Source: Rubrivivax sp.
GTDB taxonomy: Bacteria > Pseudomonadota > Gammaproteobacteria > Burkholderiales > Burkholderiaceae_C
Reading direction: 5' to 3'
NCBI GenBank assembly: GCA_026125665.1
Contig: JAHCKS010000003.1
Location: 62,001 to 126,000 of the forward strand
Length of the DNA stretch: 64,000 bases
Shown in pieces: positions 34,687 to 43,069 of the stretch; within the stretch, counting starts at the first letter, position 1; each line of letters begins with the position of its first letter. Below the pieces are notes generated by a model. That model worked only from the letters and a program-made list of their open reading frames with translations, was not told the origin of the DNA and did no database searches. The translations under genes were made by a program, and so were the position numbers.

Positions 34687-35547
34687 ATGATTCTGGTGGT
34701 CGGAGGAACAGGAACGATCGGCAGCGAAGTGGTGCGGCTGCTGCGGGAGTCCAAGGTGCCGCTCAAGGCATTGGTGCGCGACGCTGCCAAGGCGCGCGAG
34801 TTGAGCGCACGCGGGGTGGAAACCGTCGCCGGCGACCTGCGCGAGCCGCAGACGCTGCCCGCTGCGCTGCGCGGCGTCGACAAGGTCTTCGTCGTCACGC
34901 CGCTCGTGCCCGACCAGGTGCGGATGCGCTCCGCGCTCATCGCGGCGGCCAAGGCCGCTGGCGTCAAGCATTTCGTCATGTCCACCGGCATCGGCGCGGC
35001 CCCGGATTCGCCGGTGCAGATCGGCCGCTGGCACGGAGAGAACCAGAAGCAGGTGCAGGAGTCCGGCATGGCGTGGACCTTCGTCCAGCCCGGCTTCTTC
35101 ATGCAGAACCTGCTCATGTACGCACAGTCCATCCGCGACAAGGGCGAGTTCTACATGCCGCTGGGCGAAGGCAAGGTCGGCTGGATCGATGCGCGCGACA
35201 TTGCCGCGGTGGCCGCGCGGGCGCTCACCATGCCGGGGCATGAGAACCGGGCCTATCCGGTGACGGGGCCGCAGGCGTTGAGCGGGTCGGAGGTCGCCGC
35301 AGCCCTGAGCGCGGCAGCGGGCCGAGCGGTGCACTATGTCGCGATCACGCTGCAGCAGGCCAAACAGGCGATGACCGGCATGGGCATGCCCGAATCGCTG
35401 GCCGATGCGATGAACGAGCTGTATGCCCTTGCGCCCCCGGGCCACCTTGCCGGCGTGCTCGACACGGTGCAGACGGTCACGGGGCGACCGGCGCGCACGT
35501 TTGCCGAGTTCGCCAAGGATCACGCGGCGGCGTTCCGGAAAGCTTGA
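34687..35547 (+). CDS. NmrA-like NAD(P)-binding reductase
   Basis: This 286-residue atypical SDR of the NmrA/QOR2 type has the nucleotide motif ILVVGGTGTIGSEVVRLL at the N-terminus, VRDAAKARELSARGVETVAG, VDKVFVVTPLVPDQVRMRSA and GWIDARDIAAVAARAL. Proteins of this group, next to HxlR regulators, often reduce quinones or other electrophiles with NADPH. No signal peptide. A GGGGATGAAAG site precedes ATG 34687. It is a single-gene unit, convergent with the TetR gene. Confidence 0.82.
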   Translation: MILVVGGTGTIGSEVVRLLRESKVPLKALVRDAAKARELSARGVETVAGDLREPQTLPAALRGVDKVFVVTPLVPDQVRMRSALIAAAKAAGVKHFVMSTGIGAAPDSPVQIGRWHGENQKQVQESGMAWTFVQPGFFMQNLLMYAQSIRDKGEFYMPLGEGKVGWIDARDIAAVAARALTMPGHENRAYPVTGPQALSGSEVAAALSAAAGRAVHYVAITLQQAKQAMTGMGMPESLADAMNELYALAPPGHLAGVLDTVQTVTGRPARTFAEFAKDHAAAFRKA

Positions 35548-35613
35548 CACAGGCCTGCACGGGGCCGGGCCGCCAAGCCTAGCCCAGGTCTAGCCCCGGA
35601 GCGGGATCGAGGG

Positions 35614-36234
35614 TCAACCAGAACACTTCGAGATGCCGGCCAGCTGGTGCCGCACAGCTGCGCCCCCGACCTTGCACAGATTGAAGCGGCGGCCATCGAG
35701 CAGCCAGTGGATGACCAGGCCGTCGATCAAGGCCACCAGCGCACGGGCCACGTCGGCGGGCCGGGCATCCTGCGGCAACTCACCCGCGCGCTGGGCTTGG
35801 CGCAGCAGCATCGCGAAGCGCTTGCGCGCTCGCGCCAGCACTGCCAGCCGTCGTTCGCGGATCGCGCCCAGTTCGCCGACATAGGACGTCTTCTGGCTCG
35901 AGATCGACACGGCGCGTTGCAGCCTTCCGTCCCGGCTGGTCGCGCGCAGCATGTCGGCCGCGATCGCGACCAATTCGGCCAATGGCGCCAACGGGGTCGC
36001 CCGGTCGTCCAGCCAGCGCTGCTCGAAGGGCAGGATGGCGCGATCCATCAATGCGTTGAACAGATCGGCCTTGTCGCGAAAGTGCCAGTACACCGCGCCG
36101 CGCGTCACACCGGCGAGCGCGGCGATCTCCTGCAAGGATGCCTCGCTGACGCCGCGCGCGTCGAAGACGACTTCCGCGGCATCGAGCAGCGCCTGGCGGG
36201 TCTGGAGGGCTTCTTCCTTGGTGCGGCGAACCAT
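35614..36234 (-). CDS. TetR/AcrR-family repressor of the RND pump
   Basis: This 206-residue regulator begins MVRRTKEEALQTRQALLDAA, the usual start of AcrR/TtgR-type repressors, with the HTH SLQEIAALAGVTRGAVYWHF and KADLFNAL. The C-terminal ligand domain contains LPFEQRWLDDRATPLAPLAE. I start at ATG 36234 rather than 36270 because of this family start. It diverges from the adaptor gene of the RND pump, with a dyad between them, so it should repress the pump until a drug or hydrophobic ligand binds. Confidence 0.88.
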   Translation of the reverse strand: MVRRTKEEALQTRQALLDAAEVVFDARGVSEASLQEIAALAGVTRGAVYWHFRDKADLFNALMDRAILPFEQRWLDDRATPLAPLAELVAIAADMLRATSRDGRLQRAVSISSQKTSYVGELGAIRERRLAVLARARKRFAMLLRQAQRAGELPQDARPADVARALVALIDGLVIHWLLDGRRFNLCKVGGAAVRHQLAGISKCSG

Positions 36235-36277
36235 GGCGGCGTGAATCCGGGCCGTGCCTGCCCAGTGCACCGATTAA

Positions 36278-36297
36278 TATACATTCCCGCTTGTATG
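36278..36297. promoter_or_regulatory. candidate TetR/AcrR operator
   Basis: The AT-rich stretch between the TetR gene and the adaptor gene contains TATACA (36278-36283) and TGTATG (36292-36297), an inverted repeat with one mismatch and an 8-base spacer. Its TACATN/NGTATG character is like known AcrR-type operators. It overlaps where the promoter of the pump operon is expected and lies 34 bases before the chosen adaptor start. Confidence 0.5.
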
Positions 36298-36330
36298 TTC
36301 TTTGCGCACCCGTTGCCGGAAGGTATCCCC

Positions 36331-37593
36331 ATGCATCGAGCCATCGCGAACTTCCTGCACCGCGGCCATGAACCAGCGGGCCGTGCGAGACGTTGGACCG
36401 TATCGGGCGCTTCGGTCGCCTTGGCTCTGCAACTGGTCGGATGCGGCGGAGGCAGCACGGGAAAGCCGCCCGCGGGGGCGCCCTCCGCGCCCCCGCCACC
36501 TGAGGTCTCGGTGGTGGCCGTGGCACTCCAGACGGCGCCGTTGACGGCCGAGTTGCCGGGTCGTGTCGAGCCCGTGCGCGTGGCGCAGGTGCGGGCCCGA
36601 GTCACCGGCATCGTGCACAAGCGCCTGTTCAACGAAGGCTCTCAGGTCAAGGCTGGCCAAGCGCTGTTCGAGATCGACCGCGCGCCGTACGAGGCAGCCG
36701 CAGACAGCGCCAAGGCGGCGTTGGCCAGGGCCCAGGCCAACCTGATGCAGGCCGGCGCAACGGTGGCGCGCTACACGCCGCTGCGTGCGGCCAACGCGGT
36801 CAGCCAGCAGGACTTCGTGAACGCGCAGGCGGCGCAGGCTCAGGCCGAGGCCGACGTGGCTGCCGCCAGGGCCGCCCTGCGTACGGCCGAGCTGAACCTG
36901 GGCTATGCGACGGTGACGGCGCCGATCGCCGGGCGCATCGGGCGCGCGCTGGTCACCGAGGGTGCACTGGTATCGCAGGCCGAGGCAACGCAGATGGCGC
37001 TGATCCAGCAGATCGATCCGGTGTTCGTCAATGCCACCCAATCCGTCGTCGAGGTGGATCGGTTGCGGCAGCAATTGTCGGTCGCCGGTAAGCCGCCCGC
37101 GGACTCGACCCCGGTGCGGGTGGTACTCGACGACGGCAGCGAACTGCCGCACAAGGGGCGCTTGCTGTTTGCGGATCTGAGCGTCGATCCGACCACCGAG
37201 CAGGTGACCTTGCGCGCCGAAGTGCCCAATCCATCGGGCCGTCTGCTGCCCGGGATGTACGTGCGTGCCCGACTCGTCCAGGGCGAGATCGCAGGAGCCG
37301 TGCTGCTGCCTCAGCAAGCGGTGACGAGAACGGCGCAGGGCGATACCGTGCTCGTCGTCGGCGAGGGAGGCAAGCCCGGACCACGCCCGGTCAAGGTGGC
37401 TGGATCCACCGGCAAGCAGTGGATCGTGACGCAGGGCTTGGCGGCCGGCGAGCAGGTCATCGTCGAAGGGTTCCAGAAGATCCGTCCGAACGCGCCGGTC
37501 AAGCCGGTGCCCTGGTCGCCGGTCACGCCGGCATCGGCCGCGGCCTCTCCTGCCAGCGCCGCCACCCCGGCGGCTGCGTCTGCCAGCCGCTGA
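36331..37593 (+). CDS. RND efflux periplasmic adaptor (AcrA/MexA type)
   Basis: This 420-residue lipoprotein adaptor has a lipobox (ALQLVGCGGG), then PPPEVSVVAVALQTAPLTAE, ELPGRVEPVRVAQVRARVTG, a lipoyl half motif (FNEGSQVKAGQALFEIDRAP), a coiled-coil hairpin and the second lipoyl half (YATVTAPIAGRIGRALVTEG). The C-terminal tail is Ala/Pro-rich. I start at ATG 36331, preceded by GGAAGG, rather than at ATG 36295, which lies in the operator. It is the first gene of a three-gene pump operon, followed by the permease after 13 bases. Confidence 0.9.
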   Translation: MHRAIANFLHRGHEPAGRARRWTVSGASVALALQLVGCGGGSTGKPPAGAPSAPPPPEVSVVAVALQTAPLTAELPGRVEPVRVAQVRARVTGIVHKRLFNEGSQVKAGQALFEIDRAPYEAAADSAKAALARAQANLMQAGATVARYTPLRAANAVSQQDFVNAQAAQAQAEADVAAARAALRTAELNLGYATVTAPIAGRIGRALVTEGALVSQAEATQMALIQQIDPVFVNATQSVVEVDRLRQQLSVAGKPPADSTPVRVVLDDGSELPHKGRLLFADLSVDPTTEQVTLRAEVPNPSGRLLPGMYVRARLVQGEIAGAVLLPQQAVTRTAQGDTVLVVGEGGKPGPRPVKVAGSTGKQWIVTQGLAAGEQVIVEGFQKIRPNAPVKPVPWSPVTPASAAASPASAATPAAASASR

Positions 37594-37606
37594 GGGTGCA
37601 GCGCCC

Positions 37607-40600
37607 ATGGCCAAGTTCTTCATCGACCGGCCCATCTTCGCGTGGGTCATCGCGCTGTTCGTCGTGGTGGCAGGTGTCGTGTCCATCACGCAGTTGCCCG
37701 TGGCACAGTACCCCACGGTTGCGCCGCCCTCCATCGTCGTCACCGCCACCTACCCCGGAGCGTCGGCCAAGACCCTGGAAAACAGCACGCTGTCGGTCAT
37801 CGAGCAGGAGATGAACGGCTCGCCGGGCCTGGCCTACATGGAGTCGGTGGCGCAGGCCAACGGCACCGGCACGCTCACGCTGACCTTTACGCCGAACACC
37901 GATCCGGACCTGGCGCAGGTGGACGTGCAGAACCGCCTGTCGCGCGCCACGCCGCGCCTGCCCGCGGCCGTGACCCAGCAGGGGGTGCGGGTCGACAAGG
38001 CGCGCTCCAACTTCCTGATGTTCACGATCCTCAGTTCGGACGACCCGAAGTGGGATCCGATCGCGCTCGGCGACTACGCGGCACGCAACGTGCTGCCCGA
38101 ACTGCAGCGGGTGCCGGGCGTCGGCACGGCGCAGCTGTTCGGCACCGAGCGCGCGATGCGCATCTGGATCGACCCCGCGAAGCTGCGCAGCTTCAACCTG
38201 TCCGCCAACGACGTGAACGCCGCGATCCGTGCACAGAACGCGCAGGTCTCCTCCGGCACGATCGGCGACCTGCCCAACCCGGTGGACCAGGCCATCTCGG
38301 CGACCGTGCAGGTGGAGGGCCAGCTGGCGAGCATCGAGCAGTTCGGCGGCATCGTGCTGCGCGCCAACACCGACGGCTCGTCGGTGCGCCTGCGCGACGT
38401 GGCGCGCATCGAGCTCGGCGCGCAGACCTATGCCACGTCGGCGCGGCTCGACGGCAAGCCGTCCGCCGGCATCGGCATCCAGCTGTCTCCGAGCGGCAAC
38501 GCGCTGGAGACCGCCAGGCTCGTGCATGCGCGCATGGAGGAACTCAAGCGCTACTTCCCCCAGGGCATGAGCTACGCCGTGCCCTATGACACCTCGCGCT
38601 TCGTCGACATCTCGATCGGCAAGGTCGTCGAGACCCTGATCGAGGCGGTGGTGCTGGTCTTCCTGGTGATGTTCCTGTTCCTGCAGAACTGGCGCTTTAC
38701 CGTCATCCCCACGATCGTGGTGCCCGTGGCGCTGCTGGGCACCTTCGGCGTGCTGCTGACGCTCGGGTTCTCGATCAACGTGCTGACCATGTTCGGCATG
38801 GTGCTCGTGGTCGGCATCGTGGTGGACGACGCCATCGTCGTGGTCGAGAACGTCGAGCGCATCATGAGCGAAGAGGGCCTGCCCCCGCGCGAGGCCACGC
38901 GCAAGGCCATGGGGCAGATCTCCGGTGCGATCATCGGCGTGACGGTGGTGCTGATCTCGGTGTTCGTGCCGCTGGCCTTCTTCACCGGCGCGGTGGGCAA
39001 CATCTACCGGCAGTTCTCGGCCGTGATGGTGGCCTCGATCTCCTTCTCGGCCTTCATGGCGCTGTCGCTTTCGCCGGCGCTGTGCGCGACGCTGCTCAAG
39101 CAGGTCGAAGCCGGTCACGCGCACGCCAAGACCGGCTTCTACGGCTGGTTCAACCGGGGCTTCGCCGGCACGGCCAAGCGCTACGAAGGGTTCCTCGTGC
39201 GCCTTCTCAACCGCACCGGCCGCATGTTGATCGTCTACGTGGCGATCGTGGCAGGTGTGGGCTGGCTGACCTACCGGCTGCCTACGTCCTTCCTGCCCAA
39301 CGAGGACCAGGGCTACATCCTCGTCAACATCCAGCTGCCGCCGGGCGCTACCGCCAACCGCACCTTGCAGGTGATGCAGCAGGTGGAGGGCTTCGTGCTC
39401 CAGCAACCGGAGGTGCGCAGCATGGTCGGCGTGCTCGGCTTCAACTTCTCGGGCCAGGGCCAGAATTCAGCGATTGCCTTCGTCACCCTGAAGGACTGGG
39501 ACGAGCGCAAGGCGGAGGCCCAGAGTGCCCAGGCGCTGGCCCGCCGCACCTTCGGGGCGCTGATGGGAGTGAAGGACGCCTTCATCTTTCCGCTCAGTCC
39601 GCCGCCGATTCCCGAACTCGGTTCGGCCACCGGATTCGCATTCCGGCTGCAGGACCGCGGCGGCAACGGGCGTGAGGCGCTCATCGCAGCGCGCAACCAG
39701 ATGCTGGGCATGGCCTCGCAGAGCAAGCTGCTGGCCGGCGTCCGACCCGACGGACTCGAAGACGCGCCGCAGCTGCAACTGGTGATCGACCGCGACAAGG
39801 CCAGCGCCCTGGGCGTCGGCTTCGAGGTGATCAATGCGACGATCTCGACGGCGATCGGTTCGGCCTACGTGAACGACTTCCAGAGCGGCGAGCGCCTGCA
39901 GCGGGTCGTGGTGCAGGCCGACGCGCAGGCTCGCATGCAGCCGGAGGACCTGCTGCGGCTGACCGCCCCGAACTCTCGGGGACAGCCCGTGCCGCTGACC
40001 ACCTTCACGACCACCCGCTGGGTGACCGGCGCCATGCAGTCCATCCGCTACAACGGCTACCCGACCATGCGCATCGCCGGCGACGCGGCGCCCGGCGTCA
40101 GCAGCGGCGAGGCGATGGCCGAGATGGAGCGTCTGGCGGCCCGGTTGCCACCGGGATTCGGCTTCGAGTGGACCGGCCAGTCGCGCGAGGAGCGGTTGGC
40201 AGGGGCCACTGCCGTGTTCCTGTTCGGCTTCTCGCTGCTGGCCGTGTTCCTGTGCCTGGCTGCCCTCTACGAGAGCTGGTCGATCCCTCTGGCGGTCATC
40301 CTGGTCGTGCCGCTCGGCGTGCTCGGCGTGGTCCTGGCGACGATGGGGCGGGGCTTCTCCAACGACGTGTACTTCAAGATCGGCCTGATCACCATCATCG
40401 GGCTGTCGGCCAAGAATGCGGTGCTGATCATCGAGTTCGCCAAGGACCTGCAGGCCCAAGGCCGCAGCGTGCTGCAGGCCGTGCTCGAAGCGGCACACCT
40501 GCGCTTCCGACCGATCGTGATGACGTCGATGGCGTTCATCCTGGGCGTGCTGCCGCTGGCCATCGCTTCCGGGGCGGGGTCGGCAAGCCAGCGCTCGATC

Positions 40601-40780
40601 GGCACCGGTGTGATGGGGGGCATGGTCAGCGCGGTGGCCTTGTCGGTGCTGTTCGTGCCGGTGTTCTTCGTGGTGGTGCGCCGCCTGTTCAAGGGCAGCG
40701 AGCGGCAGCGCAGGTTCTATGCGCATGAACTGGGCGATGCGGCGGCCCCTGTGACCAAGGGACATGGAGAGCAGGCATGA
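37607..40780 (+). CDS. RND multidrug efflux permease (AcrB/MexB type)
   Basis: This 1057-residue HAE1-family pump begins MAKFFIDRPIFAWVIALFVV, typical of AcrB proteins. It has twelve membrane segments in two sets of six, two large periplasmic loops, and the proton-relay motif VGIVVDDAIVVVENVERIM with the Asp-Asp pair (about 406-407). The C-terminal half has the conserved KIGLITIIGLSAKNAVLIIE. Length and motifs are complete. It exports hydrophobic drugs using proton motive force, together with the adaptor upstream and the channel downstream. It overlaps the channel gene by four bases (ATGA). Confidence 0.94.
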   Translation: MAKFFIDRPIFAWVIALFVVVAGVVSITQLPVAQYPTVAPPSIVVTATYPGASAKTLENSTLSVIEQEMNGSPGLAYMESVAQANGTGTLTLTFTPNTDPDLAQVDVQNRLSRATPRLPAAVTQQGVRVDKARSNFLMFTILSSDDPKWDPIALGDYAARNVLPELQRVPGVGTAQLFGTERAMRIWIDPAKLRSFNLSANDVNAAIRAQNAQVSSGTIGDLPNPVDQAISATVQVEGQLASIEQFGGIVLRANTDGSSVRLRDVARIELGAQTYATSARLDGKPSAGIGIQLSPSGNALETARLVHARMEELKRYFPQGMSYAVPYDTSRFVDISIGKVVETLIEAVVLVFLVMFLFLQNWRFTVIPTIVVPVALLGTFGVLLTLGFSINVLTMFGMVLVVGIVVDDAIVVVENVERIMSEEGLPPREATRKAMGQISGAIIGVTVVLISVFVPLAFFTGAVGNIYRQFSAVMVASISFSAFMALSLSPALCATLLKQVEAGHAHAKTGFYGWFNRGFAGTAKRYEGFLVRLLNRTGRMLIVYVAIVAGVGWLTYRLPTSFLPNEDQGYILVNIQLPPGATANRTLQVMQQVEGFVLQQPEVRSMVGVLGFNFSGQGQNSAIAFVTLKDWDERKAEAQSAQALARRTFGALMGVKDAFIFPLSPPPIPELGSATGFAFRLQDRGGNGREALIAARNQMLGMASQSKLLAGVRPDGLEDAPQLQLVIDRDKASALGVGFEVINATISTAIGSAYVNDFQSGERLQRVVVQADAQARMQPEDLLRLTAPNSRGQPVPLTTFTTTRWVTGAMQSIRYNGYPTMRIAGDAAPGVSSGEAMAEMERLAARLPPGFGFEWTGQSREERLAGATAVFLFGFSLLAVFLCLAALYESWSIPLAVILVVPLGVLGVVLATMGRGFSNDVYFKIGLITIIGLSAKNAVLIIEFAKDLQAQGRSVLQAVLEAAHLRFRPIVMTSMAFILGVLPLAIASGAGSASQRSIGTGVMGGMVSAVALSVLFVPVFFVVVRRLFKGSERQRRFYAHELGDAAAPVTKGHGEQA

Positions 40781-42156
40781 AAGGCGCGACATTCAGGCGA
40801 TGGGGTCTCCTGGCGACAGCGGTGGGTGGCCTGTGGGGTTGTGCCTCGCCGACGCCGCCGCTGGCGCTTCCCGCGGCGCCGGTGGCACCGGCCTTCCCGA
40901 ATGCGGCATCGTCGCCGCCGAGCGACCTCAAGGCAGCGTCGGCCACCGGTTGGCAGGAGTATTTCCCCGATCCGTCGCTGCGCGAGGTCATCGCGCAGGC
41001 GCTTGCGAACAACCGCGATCTGCGCGTGGCCGTTCTCAACATCGAAGCGGCGAGGGCCGTGCTGGGGCAGCGGGGCGCCGACCTGTGGCCCACCCTGAAT
41101 GCCGGCGCGTCGGCCGCGCGCGGCACCGGCAGCAACGGCAATGTCGCAGGCACCTATACCGCAGGGTTGACGGTACCGGCCTGGGAACTGGATCTGTTCG
41201 GCCGCATCCGCGCCGGCAGCGACGCGGCGGCCGCGCAGCTGGCGGCCAGCGAGGAAGGGCGTCGCGCCGCACGGGTCGCGCTCGTGGCGTCCGTCGCGCA
41301 GGCCTGGCTGGCACTGTGCGCGGACGACGAACTGCTCGAGATCGCCCGCAACACCGTGACATCGCGCGAGCAGTCGCTGCAGCTGACGCAGTTGCGTTAC
41401 CAGCACGGCACTGCCTCGGAGCTGGACCTGCGCCAGGCGCAATCCCTCGCGGCCTCCGCCCAGGCGGCGCTGGCACAGTTCACCCGGCAGCGTGAACTGG
41501 ATCTGAACGCGCTGACCTTGCTGGTAGGCCAGCCGCAGGCGGTGACGACGCTGCCCCGCATCCGGTCCCTGGCTTTCGCGGAGGTTCCGACGGGGCTGCC
41601 TTCCGAGGTGCTGCTGCAGCGCCCGGACGTCCGGCAGGCCGAGCATTTGCTCGTTGCGGCCAACGCCAACATCGGCGCGGCGCGGGCCGCCTATTGGCCC
41701 CGCATCTCGCTGACCGGCAGTCTGGGGACGGCAAGTACGCAGCTCGGCGACCTGTTCAAGGACGGCGCCTGGAGCTTCGCGGCGCAGCTGCTGATGCCCA
41801 TCTTCGATGCCGGCAGGACCGAGTCCCTTGTCCAAGGAGCGATGGCGCAGCGCGACATCGCGCTGGCCCAATACGAGCGCGCCATCCAGGCCGCATTCCG
41901 CGACGTGGCAGATGCCCTGGCAGGCCGCGCGACGCTGATGGATCAGCTGCGCGCCCTCGAGCTGCAAAGGCAGGCGGAAGCGGCGCGCCTGCAACTCGTT
42001 CAGGTTCGCGTGGACAACGGCGTGGGCACGACGCTGGAATTGCTGGACGCGGAGCGGTCGCTGTTCGCCGCCGCCCAGGCCGAAGTGCAGACGCGGCTGG
42101 CCGAGCAGCAAAGCCGCATCGCGATGTACCGCGCCCTGGGCGGTGGCGTGCAGTAG
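40777..42156 (+). CDS. RND efflux outer-membrane channel lipoprotein (OprM/NodT type)
   Basis: This 459-residue TolC-like channel has a lipoprotein signal (LLATAVGGLWGCASP) and the family blocks WQEYFPDPSLREVIAQAL, NNRDLRVAVLNIEAARA, PAWELDLFGRIRAGSDAAAA, ELDLRQAQSLAASAQAALAQ and DVADALAGRA. The two outer-membrane-factor repeats are complete. Its start overlaps the permease stop, so the three pump proteins are made from one message. Confidence 0.92.
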   Translation: MKGATFRRWGLLATAVGGLWGCASPTPPLALPAAPVAPAFPNAASSPPSDLKAASATGWQEYFPDPSLREVIAQALANNRDLRVAVLNIEAARAVLGQRGADLWPTLNAGASAARGTGSNGNVAGTYTAGLTVPAWELDLFGRIRAGSDAAAAQLAASEEGRRAARVALVASVAQAWLALCADDELLEIARNTVTSREQSLQLTQLRYQHGTASELDLRQAQSLAASAQAALAQFTRQRELDLNALTLLVGQPQAVTTLPRIRSLAFAEVPTGLPSEVLLQRPDVRQAEHLLVAANANIGAARAAYWPRISLTGSLGTASTQLGDLFKDGAWSFAAQLLMPIFDAGRTESLVQGAMAQRDIALAQYERAIQAAFRDVADALAGRATLMDQLRALELQRQAEAARLQLVQVRVDNGVGTTLELLDAERSLFAAAQAEVQTRLAEQQSRIAMYRALGGGVQ

Positions 42157-42237
42157 CGCAACGCAGGGCGTCCGCGCGTCGCCAAGCAGCTGTGGGCGGC
42201 GCCACAGGCATGTGCCATCCCTGATGGGGCCGATGGG

Positions 42238-42849
42238 ATGTCGATCGGTGCAGCGCGGTGCCGCTGGTCGTCCGCAATTTCAGCGGCGCTGCTTGCGCTC
42301 GCCTTGATCTGTGCCCCAGGTGCGCGGGCGCTGTGCCTCTGGCCCGGCGCCGAAGAAGGCGCGCAGCAGACGCCTGGGGAGTGTCCCGCGTACGGATTCG
42401 GGCAGTGGTCGCGATCCAACCGCTCGGAAGCCTTCGCGGCGGGCGTGCTGTGGCCCTGGATCGATGCGCCTCCTCTGTGGCCCGGCCGGCTGACCTGGCA
42501 GATCGAGGCAACCGTGGGCGCCTGGCGCTCGCTCGCGTCGGCCCAAGCCGGCGAACCGCATTTCAGCCTTCAGCTCGGGCTGAAGCCGTCGGCTCGATGG
42601 GCGTTTGGGCCCGGGTGGTTTCTCGAGGCAGGTATCGGGCTGAACGTCGTGACGCCCCGCTATCGCGGTGGTGATCGACGGTTCAGCACTCGCTTGAACT
42701 TCGGAGACCACATCGCGTTGGGGGTGAGGTTCGGCGAAAGGGGGCGTCACGAGTTGCAGGTGCGCGTCGAACACTTCTCCAACGCCGGACTGCGAAGGCC
42801 GAATCCTGGCGAGGACTTTGGACAGGTTCGATACGCATGGCGGTTTTGA
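42238..42849 (+). CDS. pagL: PagL-like lipid A 3-O-deacylase (acyloxyacyl hydrolase)
   Basis: This 203-residue outer-membrane beta-barrel protein has a signal peptide (ISAALLALALICAPGARA). The C-terminal part has VRVEHFSNAGLRRPNPGEDF, in which the His-x-Ser of EHFSN matches the PagL catalytic pair and a Glu follows, and it ends in YAWRF with a terminal Phe as expected for Bam-dependent insertion. PagL removes the 3-O acyl chain from lipid A, altering outer-membrane permeability and immune recognition. It lies 81 bases after the pump operon in the same direction and may share read-through. Confidence 0.8.
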   Translation: MSIGAARCRWSSAISAALLALALICAPGARALCLWPGAEEGAQQTPGECPAYGFGQWSRSNRSEAFAAGVLWPWIDAPPLWPGRLTWQIEATVGAWRSLASAQAGEPHFSLQLGLKPSARWAFGPGWFLEAGIGLNVVTPRYRGGDRRFSTRLNFGDHIALGVRFGERGRHELQVRVEHFSNAGLRRPNPGEDFGQVRYAWRF

Positions 42850-42980
42850 GCTCGGGCATGTGATGGTCTGGACGCAGTGCTGAGTGACTCTCCGCGCCAC
42901 GATGGTTGCGCCCGCGGCCTCTCGAGGGATCCTGGCGGTGTCTGCGCGGCCACCCCGGACCGAGCCGCGCATGCCGAACG

Positions 42981-43030
42981 GCTCAGTCGAACGAACGCTC
43001 AGTCGAACGAACGATTGGTAGGTATAGAAT
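42981..43030 (+). promoter_or_regulatory. promoter with tandem 16-bp repeat upstream of thiolase-like gene
   Basis: The 16-base unit GCTCAGTCGAACGAAC occurs twice in direct tandem at 42981-42996 and 42997-43012. It is followed by TATAGAAT at 43023-43030, a plausible -10 box, with the second repeat covering the expected -35 region. The position about 40 bases before the chosen start suggests a regulator-controlled promoter. Which regulator binds is unknown; the IclR (46551) and TetR (59497) products are nearby candidates. Confidence 0.5.
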
Positions 43031-43069
43031 GCTCCAGTTCGCCATCGATGGAGTGTGAGGTTCGACGAC

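Noticed and set aside
43055-43069. GTG 43055 as the start of the thiolase-like gene
   Set aside because: It adds only five residues and leaves a poorer start context. ATG 43070 has a GTGAGG site at reasonable distance. It remains possible.
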